Origin: Paenibacillus polymyxa
GTDB lineage: Bacteria > Bacillota > Bacilli > Paenibacillales > Paenibacillaceae
Length of the DNA: 64,000 nt
Direction: 5' to 3'
Assembly: GCF_015710975.1 (NCBI RefSeq)
Contig: NZ_CP049783.1
Span: 558,001-622,000, forward strand
A program made the position numbers and the translations under genes. Under the pieces are notes generated by a model. The model was not told where the DNA came from and ran no database searches. It saw nothing but the letters and a program-made list of their open reading frames with translations. Shown here piece after piece: positions 37,206-45,824 of this stretch. The number at the start of each line of letters is the position of its first letter. Positions within the stretch are counted from its first letter, which is position 1.

Positions 37206-38175
37206 GGTAAAACCTCCTTTTTACATCGTCATACGTTCCGAGTTCTAGCGACATACTGCCAGGGTTGCCCAATTCCCTGCTTACTGAAATCACCAGCAGC
37301 TTCATGTTCCCTAACATTACCGCGTCTCCTGCTCGAATCGTATTCATATCTGGTGCATTTACCGATATCGTTTGTTGTATGCCTCTCAGCTTACTTTTGG
37401 CCAACTCACGTGCCGCCGCACCCGATTTCACCTCGTCATCCTGTACGATCACCTGAAGTGTTCCATATTTGGCAATATCCTTTTCCTCAAGCGCCATCAC
37501 CTTGGAAGGAACCTCTTTCCCCGTTTCACTGGCCGCCGTAGCCAACACCTTTACTCTCGTGGCTGCGCCTTCCAATGTACGGGATTGTGTCGTATCAGTC
37601 ACTCTCTCCAAGACGTACACATCTTTGTTCGTGCCCAGTTCGTACAGCTCCAAGCCGGAAGAAATCATACGTGGATGATACAGCTTGCCGCCCGCCTTGG
37701 CCGTCTCCCGCAGATCGCCCAGCATCATGGAATAAATGGACTGCGTCCGGTATACGGCGCGCCCGAGCTGCTTTTTTGTGTCCGGCAAAGAAGCGATTTT
37801 CAGCTTCCAATCCCTCGCATATTTCTGAAAACGCTGGGTAGCCGTCTGCTTGGCAGGGAGCAAATATTCATCCTCGGACTTGTCCAAATATACCGTACGG
37901 TCATATAGCGTCAGCGTCATACGTTTAAGCCCGTTGTTGGAGGTTTCCACTTCCCAGATCACCGCTGGAGATAACAAAGGAACATAGTCTTTTTTACCAT
38001 AAGGAATACCACTAACCCGGATTGACATCCCTGGAGAAATGGTCGGCATATCGGACGTAACGACCAAATTGACCGTCCCCTGATAGGCGATTTGCTCCAG
38101 CGAATCTCTTAAATTAATGTTCTCCACAAGTGGCGAAAGATCATATTTATCCTGTAAAATGACTTTATAGCTCAT
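37198..38175 (-). CDS. xkdQ: Tail hub/spike protein (XkdQ-like)
   Basis: The 325-aa protein resembles XkdQ/YqbQ, the functional equivalent of P2 gpD and the gp27 hub. Visible features are the YKVILQDKYDLSPLVENINLRDS opening, VETSNNGLKRMTLTLYDRTVYLDKSEDEYL, a central helical part with RTQSIYSMMLGDLRETAKAGGK, and IRAGDAVMLGNMKLLVISVSR near the end. Start and XkdP stop overlap (ATGA). Confidence 0.87.
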   Translation of the reverse strand: MSYKVILQDKYDLSPLVENINLRDSLEQIAYQGTVNLVVTSDMPTISPGMSIRVSGIPYGKKDYVPLLSPAVIWEVETSNNGLKRMTLTLYDRTVYLDKSEDEYLLPAKQTATQRFQKYARDWKLKIASLPDTKKQLGRAVYRTQSIYSMMLGDLRETAKAGGKLYHPRMISSGLELYELGTNKDVYVLERVTDTTQSRTLEGAATRVKVLATAASETGKEVPSKVMALEEKDIAKYGTLQVIVQDDEVKSGAAARELAKSKLRGIQQTISVNAPDMNTIRAGDAVMLGNMKLLVISVSRELGNPGSMSLELGTYDDVKRRFYLE

Positions 38176-38813
38176 GACAGCACCAGCTTTTGCCCCGGTT
38201 TAATCGCATTCGGATTTTTCCCGATGGTCTTTTTGTTAAGCTGATAAATGCGACTCCATTGCGAGCTGTCTCCCAGCTCCAGCTTGGCAATTTTGGACAA
38301 GGAATCTCCCGATTTAACCGTGTAAGTTTTCTTTTTTTCTTTCATATCCGTGCGAGGCTTTTTGTTGACTGTCGCGGACTTCGAGCCGGTACCAGATTTT
38401 TTGGCTACCTTCATTTCACTCCAGGTTCGCAGTGACAAATCAAAATTCACATCCCCATATTCCCCGCCCCGAAAGGTCGAATTATGAGAAGCTACAATTA
38501 CGGGTACGTTCACAGCTGTCTCCGTAATGATAAAACGTAGCGGACTCTTGGATAACAAAAAGCCATTCAACGTGTTCATGGCCTCCTGCGGATCAGGGAT
38601 GTCTTCATATGTGCAATATGCTGGATTGTATTCTTTCGGAAAAAAAGAAGAGAAGGAGATTTCCTTCACCTTCTCCCCTTGTGGAAAGTCAAACTCCCCA
38701 TAGGATAAAATCGTCGTTGTATCAAATCCCTTTTGTCGTGAAATCGTTACTTCCTCAGGATTTACTGGAAACTGAAACTTTTTTCCCTTACCATCCGTCA
38801 AACTAAATTCCAT
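38172..38813 (-). CDS. xkdP: LysM-containing tail protein (XkdP)
   Basis: The 213-aa protein has an N-terminal tail-completion-like domain (KKFQFPVNPEEVTISRQKGFDTT) and a C-terminal LysM repeat (YTVKSGDSLSKIAKLELGD ... NPNAIKPGQKLVL). In PBSX and other contractile tails XkdP stabilises the hub and can bind peptidoglycan or chitin-like glycan. AAGGAGG precedes the ATG. It lies just after the tape measure, as in B. subtilis PBSX. Confidence 0.93.
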   Translation of the reverse strand: MEFSLTDGKGKKFQFPVNPEEVTISRQKGFDTTTILSYGEFDFPQGEKVKEISFSSFFPKEYNPAYCTYEDIPDPQEAMNTLNGFLLSKSPLRFIITETAVNVPVIVASHNSTFRGGEYGDVNFDLSLRTWSEMKVAKKSGTGSKSATVNKKPRTDMKEKKKTYTVKSGDSLSKIAKLELGDSSQWSRIYQLNKKTIGKNPNAIKPGQKLVLS

Positions 38814-38849
38814 CTTTCTCCTCCTTCCCTATTGCTACCATTTACTGCA

Positions 38850-40598
38850 TTACATAGCTCCAGCGCCCGTTGGCTTGGTGTTCTGCGTTGCACGCAAAAT
38901 TTCAGCTTTAAGACGGTAGCCAATCTGCGTAATAAGCCCATCCACATCCAGCTTGTTCTCATGTACAGTGACCTGTACAGCCCCCGCAGGAAGATTAAAT
39001 TGATTGGTGGTTTCGGTTTTAAAATCCTTCAAAAAGCCAGACAATGTTCCCATTTGTTCAGGACTGATCTGTACTACTTGAGGAGTGGGATTACCGTTGG
39101 CCTTACCTTTAGCTTTGGCGCCATTGTTCGCATGCGCCGCAGTATTCAACATTGGGCTTGGGTTTACCCCTTGGTTAGCGATAGCCATCGGTCCGTAAGG
39201 ATTAGAAACGCCTTTGGCGCCCGGTTGTGGAGGCACGAATGCGGATGCACTATATAAAGGCGGCATAGTTGCTAAGGGCTTAAGGGACGCACCTATATTT
39301 GAATTAGGTGGGATTGAAGGTTTATGAACTTCAGGTGGCTTAGTTGGCTCTTTTTTAGGTTCGTCTTTTTTACCGAAAGAAAAGAAAACAGAAAAACTTT
39401 TACCAAAGTCTCCAGCCTTATCTGAAAGCCAACCTTTGACCTGGGAAGCCTTTTCTCCAAGAAGTTTACCAGCGGACTTTGCCTTTTCCATCATAGCTGG
39501 ACCATAATCTGAGACTAAGCCGCCAATTTTACCTCCAATCCAATCACCTGCCATACTGCCCAGTGTAGAGCCAATAACAGTACCTGCTCCTGGAATCACT
39601 GAACCTACAATACCGCCGACGGTTCCCAATACTCCCCCACCAATAGCAGAGCCTATGGCTTGTGAGCGTTCTTTACCAGGAGCAGATTGAGCGATATTCA
39701 TAATATCCATCCCATAGCTTAGTGGCCCCAACAATTTCTTCGCGCCGCCTTTTAAAAGGTTTTTGAACAAGCCTGATCCGGCTTCCTCAACCGCGCCAGC
39801 AGTGCTAGGGTTTATAATACTAGAAGCCGCGCTAGAAACTGCATCTATAGCAGCACTGCCACCGCTTTTAATATTCCCAATCATTCCGCCGCCGCCTTTA
39901 AAAAAATCCATCACCCCTTCTAACATGTCTCCAGTACCGCCGAAACTTTCGAGAACTTCACCGCCAGCCTTACCTAATGCAGCTCTGTTCTCCCATATTT
40001 TTCTTGCCCCATTAGCCAATTTTTGCCTTCTTGTAGCTCCCCCAACCGATTTGACTTTATCCCATTCCGCTCTAAAAGCACCCCTTTTTTCCTTTAATTC
40101 AGAAAATCCCTTCATGCCTTCGCCAATCTTTTTGACACCCCCGAGGGTATCTTTAAGATTTTCCAAAAAACCCTTAGGCTCTTCTTCTTTCGCCTCACCA
40201 CCGATCTTCAGAGAACCTAATTTAGTACTCAAATCCGCAATAGCCTTCGTATTGGCCTCTACAGCAGTAGTATTTGCTTTCAAAACCGTACTCAAATTAT
40301 TATCAGACTTGACCGGGTCTGCTTTAGCAGTGCCGCTATTTACCTTCACATTCACATTCCCAGAGGCATTAATAATCTGAGATTTAACCCGGTTAATCTT
40401 GTTTAACAGATTATCCAAGCCTTTGGAGGCCATATCGTTCAGGACAATTTCCGGAGCCATGCGGGTACGACCGATTTTTAGAACGCGTCCCTGAATTCGC
40501 TCAAAATAGCGTTCCATTGCGCGCAATTCTCTGTTGGCCTTAATGACGTTTTTGGGATCGATCACAAGGTTCATACGGTAATTTAATGCTTCTGCCAT
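38850..40598 (-). CDS. xkdO: Short tape measure protein (XkdO-like)
   Basis: The 582-aa protein occupies the tape-measure position between the tail chaperone and XkdP. It opens with a helical domain (YRMNLVIDPKNVIKANRELRAMERYFERIQGRVLKIG), has a central membrane-active Gly/Ala-rich stretch (about 320-380: GSAIGGGVLGTVGGIVG, GSTLGSMAGDWIGGKIGG) and a Pro-rich, low-complexity part at about 400-510. It is much shorter than XkdO of B. subtilis, which suggests a short tail. At about 0.15 nm per residue the length would be near 85 nm or less. The GGAGG is 13 bases from this ATG, a loose but workable distance. Confidence 0.82.
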   Translation of the reverse strand: MAEALNYRMNLVIDPKNVIKANRELRAMERYFERIQGRVLKIGRTRMAPEIVLNDMASKGLDNLLNKINRVKSQIINASGNVNVKVNSGTAKADPVKSDNNLSTVLKANTTAVEANTKAIADLSTKLGSLKIGGEAKEEEPKGFLENLKDTLGGVKKIGEGMKGFSELKEKRGAFRAEWDKVKSVGGATRRQKLANGARKIWENRAALGKAGGEVLESFGGTGDMLEGVMDFFKGGGGMIGNIKSGGSAAIDAVSSAASSIINPSTAGAVEEAGSGLFKNLLKGGAKKLLGPLSYGMDIMNIAQSAPGKERSQAIGSAIGGGVLGTVGGIVGSVIPGAGTVIGSTLGSMAGDWIGGKIGGLVSDYGPAMMEKAKSAGKLLGEKASQVKGWLSDKAGDFGKSFSVFFSFGKKDEPKKEPTKPPEVHKPSIPPNSNIGASLKPLATMPPLYSASAFVPPQPGAKGVSNPYGPMAIANQGVNPSPMLNTAAHANNGAKAKGKANGNPTPQVVQISPEQMGTLSGFLKDFKTETTNQFNLPAGAVQVTVHENKLDVDGLITQIGYRLKAEILRATQNTKPTGAGAM

Positions 40599-40619
40599 CT
40601 ATCATGTTCACCTCCTTGT

Positions 40620-41209
40620 TTATGCTTTTGAAGCTGCAATGCTATCCATTTCCTGTTCAGCAAACGCCAGCAGCAGCATGCGCTCACCGCGGGGAAGCCG
40701 CCAAAAGTCTCCGGGACGAAGGTGGTGCCGGACCCACAAGTGGTACAGCATCGTCGTCATTCTCCCGGAGCCAATTAGTTTTTTAGATCAGCAATCTCAA
40801 CGCCAAAACCGGACAGTTCCAGCACTTTATCTCCCACTGCATCCAGTTCACCCGCCAGCAGCATACGGCGGACAGACTGTTCGCCACCGGACAGCTTCAA
40901 GCGGCTTGTAATCCGGGGATCTCCCCAACCATTAAGGGACAGGCCCTTCACTTCCAACTTTCCGGTGGCTTCCGAAATCAACAAGGCGTTGAACGTTTCG
41001 GTATCTACCTTTTCGTCTACAGCACCCTTCACGGTTCGGCGAATCGTGCAACGCTCACGAATGCTGTCCACCTTACTAGAGGTCAGTCCGTGCAGTACAA
41101 TTTTCATATCGAGGCGCTTGATACGAACCGTTTCTTCCGGTAGTTTCTCAGCGGCTTCAAACAGACTGTCCAAAATTTGTTCTTCTGTCATATTCTCATT
41201 CAAACTCAT
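40620..41209 (-). CDS. xkdN: Tail assembly chaperone XkdN with -1 frameshift extension (gpG/gpGT-like)
   Basis: The zero-frame protein is 144 aa (41209 to 40775), opens MSLNENMTEEQILDSLFEAAEKLPEE and has GWGDPRITSRLKL, as in XkdN. Its last codons are CTA AAA AAC TAA. Slipping back one base on A-AAA-AAC (40784-40778) reads past the stop into 52 further residues, ...TTMLYHLWVRHHLRPGDFW RLPRGERMLLLAFAEQE (split here), ending at 40620. That tail has the look of the T/E' extensions of tail chaperones (RPGDFW and LPRGER). The pair would be about 144 and 196 aa. Together they escort the tape measure during tube assembly. Confidence 0.85.
40778..40784 (-). other. Slippery heptamer A-AAA-AAC for -1 programmed frameshift
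   Basis: In the zero frame the heptamer is read as xxA AAA AAC and is followed at once by TAA. The -1 frame continues in an open frame of 52 codons with chaperone-like sequence. A downstream GC-rich stretch could form a stimulating stem; I did not fold it. Confidence 0.75.
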
Positions 41210-41309
41210 AGGTCATTCTCCCTTATTGTTAATTTCAGAATTTTAAAAATCCTTATTTGTATTTGGGGAACGGGACACCTGACAGCATCCCAATTCCCCG
41301 TTAACCAAT

Positions 41310-41717
41310 TTAGTTCGCTACAATCGGATCCAGCAGCTCATAGCCTTCGAAGGTGAAGGTCGTTTCTTCCTGTACTTCCTCGCCTGCTGTCCAGTTGGCT
41401 AGCTGGATTTTGTCAGCAGTGCAACGGATGAGACGAATACTTTCATGTCCAAAAGCTTCTGGATCATCCAGCTTCGTAATAATCTCAAAACGATTAAAAC
41501 CACGACGAATCATATCGGACGTAACTTTGTAGCCACTCATCGTCCCCGTCCCTTTTTTGATGCCGCGCTTATGCACCTTCCACTCATTGCCCACGAGATT
41601 CAGCTCGCGTTTTTCCATTTCCACGCTGGCTTCCAGCTTATTGATATTCGTCTGCCACACCCCATCCACATGCGCCTGACCAAACGTACCTAAAATAACT
41701 CTTGAAGCATCCAACAT
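41310..41717 (-). CDS. xkdM: Tail tube (core) protein XkdM
   Basis: The 135-aa protein matches XkdM (DUF2001): MLDASRVILGTFGQAHVDGVWQTN, WKVHKRGIKKGTGTMSGYKVTSDMIRRGF and ETTFTFEGYELLDPI. It polymerises to the inner tube under the sheath. The ATG at 41717 has GAGGAGG nine bases upstream; a start nine codons earlier would read through that site. Its place after the sheath is standard. Confidence 0.95.
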   Translation of the reverse strand: MLDASRVILGTFGQAHVDGVWQTNINKLEASVEMEKRELNLVGNEWKVHKRGIKKGTGTMSGYKVTSDMIRRGFNRFEIITKLDDPEAFGHESIRLIRCTADKIQLANWTAGEEVQEETTFTFEGYELLDPIVAN

Positions 41718-41839
41718 TTCTTTTTCCTCCTCAAAATAATTCATAATATAGTTCGGGATTTCACAAAATCCTCGTTGTTAAAATGCTACTGCAATCCTAC
41801 TGAGCGCCACCGAAATGCTTAGGCGCGTAAAATGCTTAT

Positions 41840-43306
41840 TTATTGCACGTAAAATGTGCCGAACAGCTGCTCCATCACGTCGGTGAGCTTCACATTCCAT
41901 TGCAGGAACACTTGATCCGGCTCCGGCTTGATGACTGGCGCATCACCGTAGTAAGCCGGATCGAGAATGACATCGTAGCCATCCGCCTCGATCACGTTGC
42001 TCAGCGACAGCTGTGCCAGGTATTCTTTGATCGCACCGATGAGTGCCAGACGGCCTTCTACTGTGTTGTTGATTTTGCCAATGTAAGTCTCTTCGGCTGC
42101 ACGCTGCAAGTCAGCGTTAATGGCATCCATGACACGGATGGAACGGATTTTCTTCCACGCATTGTTTTGTCCGGCAGACGGGTTCACCAAGCTGTTGATT
42201 CCACGCAGCGCTTTGACCTGACGGCCATCGAAGAACAGGAGGAACACCCCGTTACGGACAGCCTGCTCCTGCTCGGAACGTGTCCAGCGGCGGGTTACAT
42301 CCTCAAAAGGCGTAACCGCATACGTTGCGGATTGGTTCAACCGTTGGCCTGCGATCAGTCCGGCTACATAGGCAGCCGTTTGGGCGGAGCTGTAGTCCGT
42401 ACCTGCCAGACGTACGCCTGTGCCCACGTTTACGATGCCTTCATGGTTCAGTGCCAAAGAACGTGCAGAAGCCAAGCTGACAGCCGTTTTGGACACATCA
42501 TCTGCTGCAGAACCGCCGAATACAGCGATGACGCCTTTGCCTTCATTCCGGACACGTTTGATCCAGGCAGCAAAGCTTTGCAGCAATGCCAGATCGGCTG
42601 CATAATCCAGGGCCAGCACATTAAATTCCTGTCCCTCAAGTGCTTCCTGCATCGCAATGTAATCGGCATTAACCAGCTTGCTATTGCCGCTATTGCCACC
42701 TGTCAGATGTACGCCGCTGACATCCGCTGGAATGCCGCCTTCGCCGACAACCTCAGCTTTTACCCATACGTTTTCGCTGTTTTCGTTCAGCGCTTTGGCA
42801 ATCGAAGCAGCCGTACCGTCGCTGCCTTTGTACGTACCCAGCAGTTTGGTTCCTTCATAGAGGCGCACCTCACGAGCTTGCTCGTCGCCCAAAGTTGGCT
42901 GTACCGTTACGGCAAAACCATTACCGCGGCTACCTGTGTACAAAGCCTTCAAACGCAGCACGTCGGTTGGGGTCTCGCCACCACTTTTCAGCGTTACAGA
43001 CGCCTCAGCAGCCGTGTCATCTGCCAAGCGATAAGCGAGCAGTTTTTTCGGACCGCCCAGCAAAGCCAGATACAACGTGGAATATGCTGTCGCACCATTC
43101 TCACTGCCGCCGGAGAAGATTTGGCTAATAGCCGTTTCGCTGCCCACCTCTACAAACTCACGTACAGGGCCCCAATTCGCCTTGACGGGTACAACGACCG
43201 TACCACGTGATCCACCTTGAATCGCTGAAGCTGCTGCTGCCTGAAAATTCATATACAAACCCGGTAATACCGGTTTATTCGTGTTTTCCCATGTTCCGCC
43301 TGCCAT
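41840..43306 (-). CDS. xkdK: Contractile tail sheath protein (XkdK)
   Basis: The 488-aa protein is a tail sheath: PGLYMNFQAAAASAIQGGSRGTVVVPVKANWGPV at the start, LAYRLADDTAAEASVTLK, then an inserted domain (about 100-240), and the conserved C-terminal core NNAWKKIRSIRVMDAINADLQRAAEETYIGKINN, which knits the sheath rings. Presence of a sheath proves that the tail is contractile. It is the third gene of the structural operon, starting just after the 75-aa protein with AAGGTGG upstream. Confidence 0.97.
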   Translation of the reverse strand: MAGGTWENTNKPVLPGLYMNFQAAAASAIQGGSRGTVVVPVKANWGPVREFVEVGSETAISQIFSGGSENGATAYSTLYLALLGGPKKLLAYRLADDTAAEASVTLKSGGETPTDVLRLKALYTGSRGNGFAVTVQPTLGDEQAREVRLYEGTKLLGTYKGSDGTAASIAKALNENSENVWVKAEVVGEGGIPADVSGVHLTGGNSGNSKLVNADYIAMQEALEGQEFNVLALDYAADLALLQSFAAWIKRVRNEGKGVIAVFGGSAADDVSKTAVSLASARSLALNHEGIVNVGTGVRLAGTDYSSAQTAAYVAGLIAGQRLNQSATYAVTPFEDVTRRWTRSEQEQAVRNGVFLLFFDGRQVKALRGINSLVNPSAGQNNAWKKIRSIRVMDAINADLQRAAEETYIGKINNTVEGRLALIGAIKEYLAQLSLSNVIEADGYDVILDPAYYGDAPVIKPEPDQVFLQWNVKLTDVMEQLFGTFYVQ

Positions 43307-43308
43307 AA

Positions 43309-43527
43309 TTAATCCACCTTCGCTTTCATAAATTGTTCGATTTTAGTGTGTGCTTCTGCTACCGTAAACAGCTTGTCCTGTGTGCCAAAAAAGGCGCCTG
43401 CCAGCACTTCTACTTTTACAGAAAATAATTGTTCTGCGTGTTCCTTTAGTTCCTCTAGCGTATAGCGTGGGCCACTTGCTTCCTGCCCGCTATGTAGCGG
43501 AGTCTTCTCATGGCTTTCCAAGGTCAC
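43309..43527 (-). CDS. Small conserved tail-module protein (72 aa)
   Basis: The protein has the pattern LEELKEHAEQLFSVKVEVLAGAFFGTQDKLFTVAEAHTKIEQFMK. Similar small proteins lie directly before the sheath gene in PBSX-like tails, but their function is not known to me. GTG at 43527 has GAGGTGG five bases upstream; a GTG three codons earlier is also open. It is translationally linked to both neighbours. Confidence 0.65.
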   Translation of the reverse strand: MTLESHEKTPLHSGQEASGPRYTLEELKEHAEQLFSVKVEVLAGAFFGTQDKLFTVAEAHTKIEQFMKAKVD

Positions 43528-43537
43528 TCGGACCACC

Positions 43538-44506
43538 TCATTTCAAAATAGGATGAATTTCCACTCTGCGAATCAATGCCGCTTCCTCAGCCGGACGCAT
43601 ACGCCGCTGTACCAGCGTCAGCCGAAGCTGACCGTCTAAAATGGCATCCGCCTGCAAATCGGCTGAGGCTTCAGCCGTAGACATATAACGGCCCTTGTCC
43701 TGCTCCAGAGGAAGCTGGATTTGAGCGGCAAAGCCTTCGACCAGCGCGGAAGCTGCGCGGTTCTCTTCGGTGGTGACCGGAGCAGTGATATGCCCGATGA
43801 ACCGTTTGCGGAGCTCATACATGGAAGCTCCTGCCATCCGGGTTTCACAGCCGCTCAGCCGCCATAATACCGCGTGGCTTCCCGGCTGTGCGGGCCATGC
43901 GTCGGCGTATACCGACCACAATTCGCCCAGTTGCTTCTGCGTCCAGCCGACCAGTGCTGCCAACCATTCTTCCGGCTGTGCTACACCAGGTGCTGAAGCG
44001 GCCGATCCACCTTCTGTTTCAGGCACATACACGCCAAAACGCAGCGTTCTATAGGCCTTGCCCGTAACCGTGTCCAGCATTTCTGCATCCCGCACGCCCA
44101 GATAGTGCGCGGTAAAAGCAGACGTGTCCTCACCTTTACCTGTCACCGATGCTCGGTGCAGTCCGGCAATCAGGGTATTCGCCCATACATCGGCCTGCGC
44201 CAGCCCCGCTTGTCCTGCGTACAGCTTGATGCGGACAACCTGCCGGTAACCGGCCCAGGAAGACTTCCAGATTTCCTCGCCCAGCACCATAACCGCATAC
44301 GGCTCCTCTGCCGTCTGCGACGGGGGTTGAACATCGTATACACGCCCTTGCAGCGCCGGAATAATGTCAATGAGCTTTTGCTTAAAGGCTTGTCTCATCC
44401 TGTGGCATGCCACCCTTGCGTATCCTGTGCTCGCATGCTGTGGCTGTTTAGCCAGGCTTTTTTCCACTTCCATGCTCTCAGCCGGCGTAGCCTTATACTC
44501 ATGCAT
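43538..44506 (-). CDS. Tail terminator / tail completion-like protein
   Basis: The 322-aa protein is first in the structural operon. The central part (RQAFKQKLIDIIPALQGRVYDVQPPSQTAEEPYAVMVLGEE, then RQVVRIKLYAG) looks like the tail-completion family that caps the neck end of the tube. The rest, WLAALVGWTQKQLGELWSVYADAWP and onward, is not recognised. The first 36 residues may not be translated: an internal Met (RMRQAF...) at 44398 is an alternative start. The upstream gap holds a terminator and a LexA-like box. Confidence 0.55.
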   Translation of the reverse strand: MHEYKATPAESMEVEKSLAKQPQHASTGYARVACHRMRQAFKQKLIDIIPALQGRVYDVQPPSQTAEEPYAVMVLGEEIWKSSWAGYRQVVRIKLYAGQAGLAQADVWANTLIAGLHRASVTGKGEDTSAFTAHYLGVRDAEMLDTVTGKAYRTLRFGVYVPETEGGSAASAPGVAQPEEWLAALVGWTQKQLGELWSVYADAWPAQPGSHAVLWRLSGCETRMAGASMYELRKRFIGHITAPVTTEENRAASALVEGFAAQIQLPLEQDKGRYMSTAEASADLQADAILDGQLRLTLVQRRMRPAEEAALIRRVEIHPILK

Positions 44507-44590
44507 TGCAGCATCCCTTGCTTAGGCAACACGACTCCTCCTTTCTATACATCGAATTCCCGGGAAGTGACAAAGACGATGACCGCATGA

Positions 44591-44611
44591 AAAAACCGGC
44601 CCTATTGGCCG
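44591..44611 (-). terminator. Terminator in the leader of the tail operon
   Basis: Read leftward, CCGGCC and GGCCGG pair around AATAG and run into six T. It lies 85 bases before the first structural gene and after the LexA-like box, so leader transcripts would stop here unless antiterminated. The surrounding 345-base gap (44507-44851) holds no gene I can support. Confidence 0.75.
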
Positions 44612-44754
44612 GCTAACGTTTGACAGTGTGTGTCTTCGGTATGTCCTCTTGTCTTGATTCCCGATGATATAATCTTACACCCTTATAACGAATGCGTTGC
44701 CGGGGAAATGGACGATAAAAGTAGAGACTAGGGATGAAGTTAGGTGGTATTTTG

Positions 44755-44768
44755 CGAACGTTTGTTCT
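44755..44768. promoter_or_regulatory. LexA/DinR-like SOS box
   Basis: CGAACGTTTGTTCT compared with the Bacillus consensus CGAACRNRYGTTCG: both CGAAC and GTTC halves are kept and two positions deviate (third R is T, last G is T). It is placed about 250 bases before the tail operon, where SOS control of a tailocin would be expected. Confidence 0.5.
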
Positions 44769-44806
44769 TATATTAAAAAAGCGTTTACTCTCATTGTTGA
44801 TGTGCA

Positions 44807-44844
44807 CACAAAAAAATAACCGCCCTTTAAAAAAGGCGGTTATT
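44807..44844 (-). terminator. Rho-independent terminator after the aadK-like gene
   Basis: A perfect 10-bp stem AATAACCGCC/GGCGGTTATT is followed, leftward, by seven T. It closes the aadK-like transcript and insulates it from the tail operon. Confidence 0.9.
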
Positions 44845-44851
44845 ACATCGT

Positions 44852-45706
44852 TCAATTCAATGAATTATAAATATTTGCAGTATACCTAGTGATGGCTTCA
44901 TCGTAATCTGGATACTCATACTCCAAACTTCTGGCCACAGCCTTAGCGTATTTTCTAAACAATGCATAGCAAGTAAGTAAAGACTCCCACATTTCTCGAT
45001 AGCCATTTTCAGAGTAACTGGATAGTAAACTTTCCCAGTCTTCATTAGGAAGGTACTGATTTATAAATTTATAGTTTTTTCCTACGCTAAAGGTGTACCC
45101 TTGCTCTGAGCCAATCTTCCAAGCCATCATTCGCAGCAAATTAGGTCGTGCTATCTCGTGCAAATGGTCAATAGCAAACAGGATTTCTTTTCTCGCCAAT
45201 CCTTTTACGATATAAGTTGAAACCATCCAAAACTCATTACAGCAATCATCAAATTCCTTTGCCGTGGGCTTTTTAATCCAATATTGATGGTCGTTCGCGA
45301 TCACTTCCTCTTGGATCAGCACATCCTTGTCGAGCAGAACCTCAACTAAACCATCGCTATTCGTAAAATAATCCTCTACCTCGTTTATAGGGATCAGTGT
45401 CAGATCTAATTTGTTTCCATCCTCAAAAAGAATGATATATGAAAACCAGTTACCTAGTTCTGATGGAAAAAGTTCCATATCCTCGGGTTTTTGCATCATA
45501 AGCCTATCCCCAAACACGTGGAGCCATTGATCACTTTCCTTGAAAGAATCCATATCTGTTACAAAGTAAGAAATATCATAATCTTGAAATGAATCAGGAG
45601 GAATATTGAAGTTTGTACGTGATCCTTCCATCGTGACCAATCGTATTCTTTTATCGTTCATAGCAAACTTTATAAGGATATTCATCATTTCTGGTTCACT
45701 TCTCAA
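44852..45706 (-). CDS. Aminoglycoside 6-adenylyltransferase-like protein (ANT(6)/AadK family)
   Basis: The 284-aa protein has the length and pattern of AadK: MEGSRTNFNIPPDSFQDYDISYFVTDM has the nucleotidyltransferase GS and the DxD (DYD) metal site, and KLDLTLIP holds the third acidic residue. The C-terminal helical region is also typical. Such enzymes adenylate streptomycin at position 6; resistance has to be tested. The gene lies between the arpU-like regulator and the tail genes, with its own terminator, as a cargo gene would. Synteny with tail genes is not known for AadK. Confidence 0.85.
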   Translation of the reverse strand: MRSEPEMMNILIKFAMNDKRIRLVTMEGSRTNFNIPPDSFQDYDISYFVTDMDSFKESDQWLHVFGDRLMMQKPEDMELFPSELGNWFSYIILFEDGNKLDLTLIPINEVEDYFTNSDGLVEVLLDKDVLIQEEVIANDHQYWIKKPTAKEFDDCCNEFWMVSTYIVKGLARKEILFAIDHLHEIARPNLLRMMAWKIGSEQGYTFSVGKNYKFINQYLPNEDWESLLSSYSENGYREMWESLLTCYALFRKYAKAVARSLEYEYPDYDEAITRYTANIYNSLN

Positions 45707-45824
45707 TACATCCGTCCTCCGTTCCTATTTTAATTGAGACCTATGCTTCTTATTCACCGTTGCGGTTCATACTCCTTGCTGTCTAGGTTAATAGAGCCAC
45801 AGGTTGTGACCCCTATGCATTTAC

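Noticed and set aside
39763..40380. A 205-codon plus-strand frame opposite the tape measure
   Set aside because: Mirror of the helical, Ala/Gly-rich tape measure; no start signals and no family pattern.
41843..43210. A 455-codon open frame on the plus strand opposite the sheath gene
   Set aside because: It is wholly antisense to a certain sheath gene, has a biased composition (Cys, His, Gln) and no ribosome binding site.
44613..44855. An 80-codon minus-strand frame in the tail-operon leader
   Set aside because: It runs through a strong terminator and the LexA-like box and has no recognisable sequence.
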